The notes below the pieces were generated by a model. It did no database searches. It was not told where the DNA came from and saw nothing but the letters and a program-made list of their open reading frames with translations. 45,161 nucleotides of DNA from Caulochytrium protostelioides (taxonomy: Eukaryota > Chytridiomycota > Caulochytriomycetes > Caulochytriales > Caulochytriaceae), in contig ML014262.1 of NCBI GenBank assembly GCA_003615045.1, positions 1-45,161 of the forward strand. Direction: 5' to 3'. This document shows, in pieces, positions 1 through 9,066 of the stretch. Both the position numbers and the translations under genes were made by a program. Every line of letters begins with the position of its first letter. Position 1 is the first letter of the stretch.

Positions 1-5
1 AACCT

Positions 6-78
6 GCCTCGATAGCTCAGCTGGGAGAGCGTGTGACTGAAGATCATAAGGTCCCGTGTTCGATCCACGGTCGAGGCA
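6..78 (+). tRNA. tRNA-Phe (anticodon GAA)
   Basis: A complete cloverleaf can be folded. The 7-bp acceptor stem 6-12 pairs perfectly with 71-77, followed by discriminator A78. The D arm is at 15-30. The anticodon stem 32-36/44-48 has one G-T pair, and the anticodon GAA is at 39-41. The T arm 54-58/66-70 is perfect and carries the TTCGATC loop at 59-65, which also supplies the Pol III B box. There is no intron after position 37, and the CCA end is not encoded, as usual in eukaryotes. Confidence 0.96.
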
Positions 79-692
79 AAGTTTTGGTGAAACCCCCGTT
101 CTTTTGCGTGTAGCCTTTTTTCAGCTGTTTCGCTGGTTTGCTCGAGTTGCTGCGCTGCCATTGCACTTTTCCGGGATGGTTCTCTTGTTCGCATTGATCC
201 TTTTGAATGGCTGTGGCGCCGATTCGAGCGTTCGACTCTGATCTCTGTGTGCCGGCTGGCATGCTCACGAGCTTAGCTATCGAGGCCATTTTTGGCTGCA
301 ACCTGAGGTGTCATGTGGGTCGCGTTCTACTTGGAGAGCTGCGCTCATGTTTTGTTGTTGCTGTTTACGTGAGAAGGAGGCCATGGAAGCATCGTCAAGG
401 AGCCCCGCGGATGGGTTCCTTCGCGGATGTGTGTGATCGCTGGGTTTGATCGATTGGGCATGGGAGGCAGATGCCTCCTCCGAGAAGCAACGGCGGAAGC
501 GGAGGCTGTCGGATGGGACCGCGTGTGCCGACGACGCGTCTGTCTCGACAAAGGGGCATCGAACGGGGCCTGCCTGGAGGCCCCCCGGGGCGATGCTGTC
601 CTCGGGCGTCGCACGGGACTTGTCAACCGTTGCTCGCGTTCCCATCTTGATGACCCGTGCCTCTGCGTGGCACTCACGTCGTGATACGCCCG

Positions 693-757
693 TCCTATGC
701 CTCGGCATAGGAGACAACGAGCGTCCGAGAGTACCCTGGTGGTTTCCGGGGGTACTC
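693..757. repeat. Two adjacent perfect inverted repeats
   Basis: At 693-712 there are 9-bp arms (TCCTATGCC and its complement) around a 2-nt centre. At 729-757 there are 8-bp arms (GAGTACCC and its complement) around a 13-nt loop. They lie 16 nt apart. The function is unknown; they could be paired hairpins or a palindromic protein-binding site. Confidence 0.6.
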
Positions 758-984
758 GCCACGGGCCAGGCGAACGCTGCACGTGGCGCCATCGCGTGCT
801 CTGCCCTTCGGGGTCCGGTCGGCGGTGGCGAGGGGCTCGCGGGTGCGTTGGTGCGTGGATGCCTCTCGCGCCGCCTGGAAGGAGGGCCTTCCCCGCGGGC
901 CTTCGCCGATCCGCCCAAGCCACGCGGCTGCCGTAGTCGGTGGGTGACCGGCCGCCACCCTCCAAACTCCGCCCAAATTTAGCC

Positions 985-1026
985 GGGAGCCCAGCGCCGG
1001 GAGCCCAGCGCCGGGAGCCCAGCGCC
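985..1026. repeat. 14-bp tandem repeat, three perfect copies
   Basis: The unit GGGAGCCCAGCGCC occurs three times without change, followed by a partial GGGG. It looks like a non-coding minisatellite. Confidence 0.9.
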
Positions 1027-1924
1027 GGGGTCCATCCGCCGCCGCCGATCGGCGTGCGGCACGGTCGAGAGGGGGAGCCCGAAACCGTTCCATGCGGCAG
1101 GTTTCCGCGCCATGGCCGGCGCGGTGCGGAGTCGGCGGCGCGATGCGGCACGGCACCGGCGCGCACGGCGGCGGTGCCCGTCCACGAAATGACGTTCCAC
1201 GGCGTCGACGGCGGTGACTGTTTTTATATTTGATATTTGATATTTTATTTTAGCTCAGTGAGCGCCGTGGGCATCGCCATGCCGTACCGCTCCCTTCCTT
1301 GCTTCCGTTGCTTCGATTCGGACGTTCTCGCTCGATCGTTGCGGCGGTCGCGGGCGGTCGCGGCGGCGCGGCGTGGCCGACGGCGTCTGCGGCGGGCGCT
1401 GGGACCGGCATCCGGCGGCGTGGCAGGAACGATGCGGCCGGCGTGAGCCGGGACGTGCCATTCGGACTCGTGGCGAGGGGACATCTCGACATGCGCTCGG
1501 CTGCTGCGTGCCCTATATGGGTCGAGGACTCGCGCGCGGGTCGGCGCCGCGCCTCGCGGCGATATGGGCGCTTCCCCTGGTCCTCGCCGCCATTGCCAGA
1601 CGTGCCCCTCGTCCCCTTGTCCGCGTCCATCCTCTGCAGGCATCGAGGGCCATCGGCGACAAGACCATCCCCCAACCAAGACCATCCCCGTCCCCCCCGA
1701 CGACGTGAGTCTCGGCCCTTCCCCCCGCACGTCTTTCCACTTCCGTCGTGCATACCCGAACGATCCCGAATCCCGGCCGCTCGTTCAGCATCTCTCCCCA
1801 AGACCCGCCTGCTGCCGCCGATCCCACCGCCTGTTTGTCGCCGCTGGCGAGTCGCTGCAGGCGCGAGCGCCGCCGCCTGGTTCTCTGTTCCCATTCCCGT
1901 CTCCGGCTCGACGCGGTCCGCCTC

Positions 1925-4075
1925 ATGCGACGGCTGCCCGATCGATCGATTCGGTCGAAATCATATGCCATCGTCGATCCTTCGCCCTACGACCGGCCGA
2001 CCGCGGACGCCCCCGTGAGCGCTGGCGCCATTGACGATGCGCCGCCGCCGCCGCGCCGCGGCGGCCGCCCTGCCGCCGCCGCCGCCGCCGCCGACCGGCC
2101 GCTGCGGCTCCGCACGGCGTCACTGGCGCCGCCGTCCCCGTTAGCCGCTCCAGCGCCCGGCGCGTCGCTGGCGTCGTCGTCACCACCGCCCGGGCTCCCG
2201 TACATGACGCCTGCGCGTGGCCCCCTGACGCCGACGATGCCGGCGCCCGCGTCGACCGCGACGGCCGCCGCCGAGCCCTGGGCGGCCGACCCATGGTCCG
2301 CCGCGGGCGGCAGCGAGGCCCCGCCCCGCGGGCAGCGCCGGCCCGTCGGGCGCGACCGCCAGCGATCCCTGTCGCAGGGCCTGCTCCCCGCCTGGCTGCG
2401 GCCCAGCCCGCCGCCCGCGCCGAAGACGGCGCCGCTGTCGACGCTGCCGACGCCGACGCCGGCGCCGTCGGCATCGACGCGCTCCTTCATGACCCTCCTC
2501 CGCGTCGGCAAGCGCCTCATGCACGTCGCCACCGCCACCGCCACGACGGCGCCGCCCCCCGCGGCGGCCGCCACGCTGCCGCGACGAGCGCCGGTCGCGA
2601 GCGTCGCCGCGAGCGCCGCGTGGCCCGACCGCAGGGCATCGCGCGTCGCCGCGGCCGCCGCCATCGCCGTCCCGGGCCCGCCGATCCCGCCGCAGTCCCG
2701 CAAACCGCGGCGCTCCACGCTTCGCGCGACCGACGCGCCGGCGGCGGCGGCGGCCGCCCAGATGCCGCGGTCCGCGGGCACCGCGCCCCCGCCGCGCCGC
2801 CCGGACCGCGTGCGGCGCTCGTGGACCGTGGACGGCCGGTCATCGGCGCCGGCGCCGGCGCCCGCGCTCGACCGCGCGCCGAGCGCGGCCCCCTTCGCGA
2901 TCGAGATCTGCCTGCGCCCGGCCCCGAGCGAGGCAGGGGGCGTCGCGCGGCGGCACAGCAGCAGCGACAGCGGGCGCCGGCGGGCCGTCTGCGACGAGCG
3001 CCGCTATGTGTATGACGCGAGCCTCCTCGGGACGCCGCCCGCCGCGCCGCCGCCGCCACCGACGCTGCCGCCCGCCGCCGACCCCGTCCCCGTGCCGCCG
3101 GGGCCGCGCAGCGCGCCGCTGGCGGCGTCCGCGCGATCCATGGAGACCTCACCGGCGCTGTCCGCGCGGTCGGCGTCGTCCACGGCGTCGTGGTCGTCGT
3201 CGCTCTCGTCGTCGCTGTCCGCGGTCTCTGCGGCGTCGTCGGATGAAGTGCCCGCGACACGCGCCGCCGCCGCCGCGCCGCCGCCGCTGCTGCTGCGCCC
3301 CTGGCGGGCGTCGCGCGGCCGCGCCGCCCAGGACCCGAGGGCGCCCGCCGGCTCGCTGGCCGACAAGGACGCCGCGGGCGCCGCGACGCCGTCCGCTCTC
3401 CTCATCAAGCCGCTGCCCTCGCTACCGCCGCCGCCCACCTCGGCGCCGGCGACGGTAGCTGCCGCCACCCTGCCGACGCAGCGGCCGTTGCACATTCCGG
3501 AGCGCGGGTCGTCGCGCGTCCGCCTGCGGCAGAGCGAGGCCGTGATGCGCGCCGTGGCGCGCGCGGCCGCGCTGGCCCGCGAGCTGGCGGATGACCGCGC
3601 GGCGGCGGCGGCGGCGGCCGCGCAGCAGCGGGACCTGCCCGCTTCGGGCAGCGACCGCCCTTCCGCGGCGGCGGCGGCGGCGACGACGACGACGGATGCG
3701 GCGCTGGGTACGCCAGAGACCGCCTCCGCGTCAGCATCCACCACCGCGTCAGGGTCCGCCACCGCACCACCGGCGCCGAGCCTGTCGCCGAGCCCGTCGT
3801 CGGCGCTGTCGCGCGTGCGCAGCGGCGCCACGCATCAGTCACGGCAGACGATGCCCGCGAAGGCGTCGCTCCGGCTGCCGGGCGGGCAGGCGGCCCGGAC
3901 GAGCAAGACGGTGATGATTCTGAGCGAGCGGCGGTCGTCATTTGTGCCGCGCAGCGCGCATGTGACGGACCCGCGGTCGCCGTTCCGCACGCTGCAGCGC
4001 ATCGCGCCGCATCTGCCGCCGCCGGACATGGGGAACCGCCCGTGGTATGGCCCCGTCGGCGTGGACACCCCCTAA
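1925..4075 (+). CDS. Ser/Pro/Ala-rich, probably disordered protein of unknown function
   Basis: This is an open frame of 716 codons from the first in-frame ATG at 1925. The frame is open back to about 1748 but only with a GTG there, so an upstream exon is possible; a later ATG at 2204 is an alternative start. Most of the protein is Ala, Pro, Ser and Arg with homopolymer runs, so it is likely disordered. The last 70 or so residues are less biased and contain KTVMILSERRSSFVPRSAHV and end NRPWYGPVGVDTP. Basophilic kinase-like motifs recur: RQRSLS, RRSTLR, RRSWTVD, RRHSSSD and RRSSFV. I recognise no domain. It is convergent with the deacetylase gene 213 bp downstream, and the AT-rich patch at 4163-4195 may serve as the 3' end of both. 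Confidence 0.55.
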   Translation: MRRLPDRSIRSKSYAIVDPSPYDRPTADAPVSAGAIDDAPPPPRRGGRPAAAAAAADRPLRLRTASLAPPSPLAAPAPGASLASSSPPPGLPYMTPARGPLTPTMPAPASTATAAAEPWAADPWSAAGGSEAPPRGQRRPVGRDRQRSLSQGLLPAWLRPSPPPAPKTAPLSTLPTPTPAPSASTRSFMTLLRVGKRLMHVATATATTAPPPAAAATLPRRAPVASVAASAAWPDRRASRVAAAAAIAVPGPPIPPQSRKPRRSTLRATDAPAAAAAAQMPRSAGTAPPPRRPDRVRRSWTVDGRSSAPAPAPALDRAPSAAPFAIEICLRPAPSEAGGVARRHSSSDSGRRRAVCDERRYVYDASLLGTPPAAPPPPPTLPPAADPVPVPPGPRSAPLAASARSMETSPALSARSASSTASWSSSLSSSLSAVSAASSDEVPATRAAAAAPPPLLLRPWRASRGRAAQDPRAPAGSLADKDAAGAATPSALLIKPLPSLPPPPTSAPATVAAATLPTQRPLHIPERGSSRVRLRQSEAVMRAVARAAALARELADDRAAAAAAAAQQRDLPASGSDRPSAAAAAATTTTDAALGTPETASASASTTASGSATAPPAPSLSPSPSSALSRVRSGATHQSRQTMPAKASLRLPGGQAARTSKTVMILSERRSSFVPRSAHVTDPRSPFRTLQRIAPHLPPPDMGNRPWYGPVGVDTP

Positions 4076-4288
4076 GGGGCGACGTCCTCTCGCCGGCCAT
4101 CGCCGCGTGTCGCCGGCTACCGGTTCCTCGCATCATATGGGCCCAGGATCACCACGCCCAGCAGTAATGAATTAATTGGAAAGTGATCTGTTTCTGATCA
4201 TCGAATGGCAAGCGTTTGGGTCCGATGCATCCGCACCCCGGACGCGCGGCGATGACGGAACGTGCGGGGGGGAGTGGCGAACGCTGGC
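4076..4288. terminator. Convergent 3' flank of two genes
   Basis: The 213 bp between two facing stop codons contain an AT-rich patch (about 4163-4195, including AATGAATTAATTGG) in otherwise GC-rich DNA. It is a plausible shared cleavage/polyadenylation region for both transcripts. No canonical AATAAA is visible. Confidence 0.3.
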
Positions 4289-5488
4289 CTAGCGGCCGTC
4301 CGTATCGTCGATCTCGTCTTCCTCGTCGTCCAGAATAATCATCGGGTCGTCCGGGGTGCCCACGCCCTGGGCCGAGGGGGGCCCGAGCAGCGCGCGGCCG
4401 GCGTCCTCCGGCGCGGATGCCTCGCGGGGCATGGGCCTCTCTGGCGCCGGCGACCCTCTCGCATGCGCGGAGGGCGGAGCCGGTACCGGCGCGTGGGCGG
4501 CTTGCGCGGCGGCGGCGCGGGCGGCGCTGAGCCGGACGATCGCGGCGTCGACGCGGCGGCGCGTCGTCTCGAGGGTGGCGATGCAGCATGCGGCGACGTG
4601 GGCGAGCGAGGCCGCGTCGTTGTGGTCGCGCGGGGTCGTGCCGACCTCGACCCAGAGGCGGTTCGCGTCGGGGCGGTACTCCTCGCTGAGCGCGTGCTGG
4701 GGGATCTCGGGGCTCAGCGCGTGGGCGACGTCGAGGATCGCGGCGGTGAGGAAGGTCCATGTGCGGGCGCAGATCGTGCGGCTGTAGCCGCCGCCGCCGA
4801 GCACGAGCGCGGGCCGGTTCTGGTTGACGAGGTGCATCACGCACTTCGTGTAGGAGATCATGTCGAGGTTCCACTTGCCGCCGAGCGGGTCGCCGGCCAT
4901 GCCGTCGGCGCCGCACTGGATCACGATCGCGCCGGGGCGGAATGCCGCGAGCACCTCGTCCATGACGGTGGTGTAGAAGGGCACAAGGGCCTCGCCGCGG
5001 AGCCCCGAGCGCAGCGGCACGTTGAGGGCGAACCCGGCGCCGCGGCCGACGCCGTGCTCGGCGGTGTGGCCCGTCTTGGGGAAGAACTGCCCGTCGTAGC
5101 GGTGGAAGCTGACGGTCATGACGCGGTCGCTCTGGCGGTACGCGGCCTCGACGCCGTCGCCGTGGTGGATGTCGAGGTCCACGTACAACACGCGGTCGTG
5201 GTGCGTGAGCAGCTCGTTGATGCCAAGCACAATGTCGTTGACGTAGCAAAACCCGGACGCCTCGGCGGCCTTGGAGTGGTGCCGCCCGCCGTCCCAGTTG
5301 ATGACGACGTCGAAGTCCGAGTACAGCAGGTGCCGCGCCGCGAGGATGGTCGAGCCCGCGACCCATCGCACATACGCCTCCATGCCGGCGAAGACCGGGC
5401 AGTCGTTCGAGAGGTTGAACCGCTCGACATCACGGCGATACTGCGTCTCGGCGTCGGTCGTGCCGTCGGCATCGGCCGCGCCGTTCGC

Positions 5489-5521
<33 letters not shown>

Positions 5522-6016
5522 AGGTGGCGTGGCAGCGTCGCCGGCCTCCGCATCGCTGCCCGCGTCGGCGGCATCAGCGGCGGCGTCGACGTGCGGCGGC
5601 ACGGGTTCTTTGGTGGCGTCGGCCGTGTAGGAGCCCGCGCCGGCCGTGGCACCAGGGCGGGCCGCCGAGCCGCCGCTTCGGCCGCCGCCGCCGCCGCCAC
5701 GGGCGCCGTCCAGCCGCTCGGCGTCAGCGCCCTCGCGGTACTCGGCGGTCGTGACAAAGGCGACGTAGTCGTCGCGGTGGAACTGCCGGAGCTGCGCGTC
5801 GGAGGCCGGGATCGCGGGCAGGATGTGGAGCGCGCGGTCGAGGCCGTACGCGTGGACCAGCGAGTGCACGTACGACGAGCGGCCCGGGTTCGACTGCAGC
5901 AGATTGGCCGCCTGCACGAGCTCCGGGCAAAACAGGTAGCCGACGCGGCGGCGCGGCGGCAGCGGCAGCGGCGGCAGCGGCAGCGGCGGCAGCGGCGGCG
6001 CGGCGTCGGCTTTCAT
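4289..6016 (-). CDS. Class I histone deacetylase, HDAC8/Hos1-like
   Basis: The 575-residue protein is a zinc-dependent lysine deacetylase, expected to act on histones in the nucleus. Catalytic parts seen: tandem His in GGRHHSK (H246/H247), zinc ligands in DLDIHHGDG (D282, H284) and GADGMAGDP (D376), and the transition-state Tyr in LGGGGYSRT (Y411). The GADxxAGDP form is closer to HDAC8 than to HDAC1/Rpd3 (GSDSLSGD). An Ala/Asp/Gly-rich insert of about 100 residues (about 97-198) interrupts the N-terminal part of the fold between FVTTAEYREG and FNLSNDCPVF. The N-terminus is a Pro/Leu repeat before VGYLFCPE. The C-terminus is acidic and carries MIILDDEEDE, which resembles a SUMO-interacting motif. 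The start is the only ATG before the conserved fold. No intron is evident. A 598-codon open frame on the other strand is a by-product of GC-rich coding. Confidence 0.95.
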
Positions 6017-6132
6017 GTCGCCGCGGTGGGTGGGTGGGGCGAGCCTCGCAGGTCGTGAGGCGTCCTGAGGCGGCAGCGAGGCGGGAGGCCGTCACGGGGC
6101 CATCACAGGCGCCGTCGGCCGACCGCGCGAGG

Positions 6133-6190
6133 GCGTCGTGTCGCGTCGCGTCGCGTCGTGTCGCGTCGCGTCGTGTCGCGTCGCGTCGTG
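6133..6190. repeat. Pentameric microsatellite (GCGTC type)
   Basis: Alternating GCGTC and GTGTC units run for about 58 bp, some 120 bp upstream of the deacetylase ATG. Confidence 0.85.
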
Positions 6191-6332
6191 GTGTATCGCG
6201 GCGCGGCGCGTTAGCAGGAACGGACACGCATTTCGCATCGCGGCGCGGACCGCACGTGGGCACCACGGCCTTGGCGCAGGCGTCGCCGGCGATCGGCGCA
6301 CGTGCGGCAGCGATGCAGCGGCCGAGGCGGAT

Positions 6333-6369
<37 letters not shown>

Positions 6370-6370
6370 C
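6333..6370. repeat. (CGG)n microsatellite
   Basis: About 12 uninterrupted CGG triplets in non-coding DNA. Confidence 0.9.
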
Positions 6371-6526
6371 ACAAGACCCTCGCCGCGGCCTTCACGGCGA
6401 CGCGCCGGCCGGCCGCGCCCGAGCCGGGAACCGCAGCGCGGCGCGTCGACGGCCGGCGCGTGGCTGAGCCGCCGACGAGCGGCCCTTTCCTGTTCACCCC
6501 CATTCACACACGTGCACGTGCACGTT

Positions 6527-6580
6527 CGCTGGCTCGCTGGCTTGCTCGCTCGCTCGCCCGCTCGCTCGCTCGCTCGTCGG
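6527..6580. repeat. (GCTC)n microsatellite
   Basis: A degenerate tract of GCTC/GCTG tetramers. Confidence 0.8.
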
Positions 6581-6736
6581 CTCACGTGCGCTCTGCCGCT
6601 TGCCGAACACACGTCGCCGAGGCCACGGAGCGCATTTCGCCTCATTCGCCTCATTCGCCTCGACCTCGTCGCGCCGCTGAAGGGGGTCGCGCAAGGCATC
6701 GCGGAGCGGGGTCGGGTGCACTCCAGAAAAACAGGG

Positions 6737-6976
6737 GAGCTTCAGGATGTCCGCGCGCGCGGCATCGTTGGGCGGCGGGAACTCGATCTTGCGGTCGATA
6801 CGGCCGGGACCCAGCAGCGCTTCGTCGAGGATGTCGATTCGGTGGGTGGCCATCGTGACCTTGATGCGCTGCGTGGCCTCGAACCCGTCCAGCTGGTTGA
6901 TGCAGCTCCAGCATCGTGCGCAGGACCTCCGAGTCACCGGAGCCGCCGCCGCCGTCGCCACGGGACGAGCCGTCCC
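6737..6976 (-). pseudogene. Fragment of proteasome regulatory ATPase Rpt6 (PSMC5 type)
   Basis: About 80 codons match the AAA+ domain of 19S subunit Rpt6. In order the minus strand reads [21 protein letters not shown], then after a one-base shift [43 protein letters not shown] and ARADILKL, where homology stops. The shift is one extra base, CTGCATCAAC where CTGCTCAAC is expected. Two functional positions are also changed: the sensor-1 Asn of ATNRID is His, and the first Arg of LLRPGR is Gly. The rest of the roughly 400-residue protein is absent on both sides (no N-terminal coiled coil, no Walker A). I read this as a dead gene fragment; a working Rpt6 must lie elsewhere. Its upstream end is within about 20 bp of the dispersed repeat that starts near 6995. 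Confidence 0.85.
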
Positions 6977-6994
6977 ACGATCCCGGGGATCGAT

Positions 6995-7302
6995 GTCCGA
7001 GGGTTGCTATGGTATGAAGCCGCCCCCGGCCATGAAGCCACCCCCAGCAAGTGGGTGCACCGCGACCTCCATGCCGCGTCGAACCTCTGACGCTGCCTGG
7101 CCTGACCCGCCAGACCGATAGCGCGGTGCCGCCACCCGGAGCCCACCAGGTGGCGGTCCGTGGTCGGCAAAGTCATCTGACACTGAACCAACATGCTTGC
7201 AGCCTCGGTGGGGGGACCCCTCGGGGGTACCATCGAAGATGGGTGCACAGCATGAGATGCCAGGATGGGCCTATATAGACGACCGCGTTAAACAAAAATA
7301 TA
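6995..7302 (+). repeat. Dispersed repeat, copy 1
   Basis: This matches 36178-36472 in the same orientation over its whole length, with an identical 21-bp core (7098-7118 versus 36265-36285), many shared blocks and short indels. It starts near GAGGGTTGCT and ends in an A-rich AACAAAAATATA. Copy 1 alone carries an 18-bp internal duplication (7014-7031 and 7032-7049, ATGAAGCC followed by a C-rich half). It contains a hairpin around 7093-7117 with two mismatches. There is no open frame shared with copy 2 and no clear terminal inverted repeats, so the class is unknown. It lies 93 bp from the Rheb stop codon, antisense to that gene. Confidence 0.85.
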
Positions 7303-7393
7303 CGAAGAACGGAACTAGAAATATAGGAAGAACGGAACGAGAAAGAAAAAAAAAAAAGGGACGGGAACGCGTCGCGGGGAGCCCCGCGCGGGT

Positions 7394-7399
7394 TTTATT
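7394..7399 (-). terminator. AATAAA poly(A) hexamer overlapping the Rheb stop codon
   Basis: On the minus strand the gene ends ATC CAA TAA AAC, so the hexamer AATAAA spans the last sense codon and the stop. If used, cleavage would give a 3' UTR of only about 10-30 nt. Confidence 0.45.
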
Positions 7400-8045
7400 G
7401 GATGGTGCAGGCGCCCTTATTGGCGGCGGTGCCCGTGGCCGCGGCGGGCGCGGCGGCAGCACCGGCGGCGGCGTCGTCGGACGCGGCGGCGCCCGGCCCG
7501 CCCGGCCCGCCGTGGCCGCCGTTGGCGTTGTTGGCGCCCTCAATGCGCTCGAGCAGGCTTTCGAAGATGCGGCCGATGTTGTGGTTGGCCTTGGCGCTGG
7601 CCTCGAGGAAGCCCGCGTTCCAGTCGCGGGCCATGCGCTGGCCCTCCTCGAGCGAGACCTGGCGCTGGCCGTCGAGGTCGGACTTGTTGCCGACCAGGAC
7701 GACCGGGACCCAGTCGAGGCCGGTGAAGTTGAGGATCTTGTCGCGGATGATCTGCGTCATCTCGAAGGAGGCGCGCGAGGTGATCGCGTAGACGAGGACG
7801 TAGCCGTGGATGCCGATGGCGTGCTTCGAGTGGAGGATCGAGTACTCGTCCTGGCCCGCGGTGTCGATGATCTCCGTGGCGTAGTCGGCGCCGCGGAAGC
7901 GCGTGATCTTGGTGAAGGTGTTCTCAATCGTCGGGTAGTAGTTCTCGGCAAAGTGGTTCTCCACGTACTGCACGGTGAGCGAGGACTTGCCGACAGCGCG
8001 GCTCCCGAGCAGCGCAATCTTGCGCACGCGCGGCGGTGGCGACAT
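7395..8045 (-). CDS. Rheb-family small GTPase
   Basis: The 216-residue protein is a Ras-like GTPase expected to activate TORC1 on endomembranes. Motifs seen: P-loop GSRAVGKSS (14-22), with the Rheb-specific Arg where Ras has Gly12; switch I PTIENTFTK (38-46), identical to animal Rheb; DTAGQDEYS (61-69); NKSD (120-123); SAK (150-152). The last four residues CTIQ form a CAAX box that should be farnesylated. The residue before PTIENTF is Tyr where human Rheb has Asp. A Gly/Ala-rich stretch of about 40 residues (171-208) lengthens the hypervariable region, making the protein longer than the usual 184. I chose the ATG at 8045 because the frame continues upstream only as a hydrophobic extension not found in the family; it is likely 5' leader. 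No intron. Confidence 0.95.
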   Translation of the reverse strand: MSPPPRVRKIALLGSRAVGKSSLTVQYVENHFAENYYPTIENTFTKITRFRGADYATEIIDTAGQDEYSILHSKHAIGIHGYVLVYAITSRASFEMTQIIRDKILNFTGLDWVPVVLVGNKSDLDGQRQVSLEEGQRMARDWNAGFLEASAKANHNIGRIFESLLERIEGANNANGGHGGPGGPGAAASDDAAAGAAAAPAAATGTAANKGACTIQ

Positions 8046-8141
8046 GGTGGGCGAGGTGGCGACACGAAGGTGCGGGAAAGGACCCCGGAGGCTGGGAGGG
8101 ATCGGATGCGGGAGCGGCGGCGACGGAAAGAAGCACGACGC

Positions 8142-8164
8142 CAGCAGCAGCAGCAGCAGCAGCG
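8142..8164. repeat. (CAG)n tract in the Rheb 5' flank
   Basis: Seven CAG triplets on the plus strand, about 100 bp upstream of the Rheb ATG and read as CTG on the transcript strand. It is probably part of the 5' leader. Confidence 0.85.
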
Positions 8165-9021
8165 AGAACTCTAGGAGAAGCAGCTCTACAAAAGGCAGCG
8201 GGAGCTCGACGCGAGGCAGCAGCTCGACCAAGCAGCCGCTCGACGAAGCCGGGAGCCAAGAGCCGAAGTCGAGAAGACGGGGCGGTGAATCGATCAGCCC
8301 TTAGCCTCAGCCGACGAAAGCGATCGACAGACGGCGTCTGAACTCGAAAGCGCGTGCGACCCACGTCAGGCACGTCAATGCGACTGAGAACGGCGACCAA
8401 GGATGGCGACGACGGCAGGCGGCGGCCAGCAACCCTCGGAGCAGGACGGGGCGTGGGCGCGCAAGCGGCGGGGGGCCACGACGGGGGCGGGTGCAAGCGC
8501 CGGCGTGGAAGGCCTCCGCGGGGAGAAACGAAGCCGCGGCGTGACACGTCAAGGCGAAGCGTCGGGTCGTGGGCGCCGAAGGGCCGAAGGCTAGGCGCGG
8601 ATGCGGCCGCGTTTCGTGTTCAGTGTTCAGCGTTCGCTCGTCCGCAGTCCGCTCGACGTGGCGAGGATGATGCGTGCTCAGTCAACGCGAGGCGACGATC
8701 ACGCTCGGAAAGGGACCGCTACGAGGTCGTCGAGCGAATCGGGACTCGTCGGTGATAGGGTGCCGTCCCGTGATGATGAAGGTCGCCGGCGCGCTTCCCG
8801 TCAGGCGCCCGTGTTGACGCGGGCAACGCGGTGCTTCGTTCACGATGGCCGGAAGGTGGTGCCTCATGTCCCCTCAACGTCTCCTCTTGTACGGCACGGC
8901 ATGGCATCGTCCTGGGCTGCGGGCCAGCGGCGCCAAGCGAAACGAGGCGGCTTCGCGCCCCCCCGGCAGGCGCTTCCCACGGATGGCGCTCGCACTGCGA
9001 TGGCCGGCGGCCATCGTCGTG

Positions 9022-9066
<45 letters not shown>
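9022..9066. repeat. (GCCGTC)n hexamer array
   Basis: Seven perfect hexamers in tandem. They create long artificial open frames (Asp-Gly on one strand, Ala-Val on the other) that I do not accept as genes. Confidence 0.9.

Larger units (their letters stand above)
79..1924. other. Gene-free stretch after the tRNA, upstream of the Ser/Pro/Ala-rich gene
   Basis: I see no protein family in any frame. The long open frames here lack recognisable motifs, and several begin at non-ATG codons. The stretch holds two neighbouring perfect inverted repeats (693-712 and 729-757), a 14-bp triplicate (985-1026) and a T/A-rich patch at 1220-1256. A GTGAGT at 1707 could be a 5' splice donor for a leader intron of the downstream gene, but I cannot fix an acceptor. 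Confidence 0.5.
6017..6736. other. 5' flank of the deacetylase, microsatellite-rich
   Basis: No gene was recognised. The stretch holds a degenerate pentamer tract of the GCGTC type (6133-6190), a CGG tract (6333-6370), a GCTC tract (about 6527-6580) and three copies of CATTCGCCT-like units (6628-6660). The promoter of the deacetylase should lie near 6020-6200. No TATA box is visible. Confidence 0.5.

Noticed and set aside
4262-6058. 598-codon open frame on the plus strand
   Set aside because: It is antisense to the deacetylase, has no domain, and its lack of stops follows from the GC-rich third positions of the real gene.
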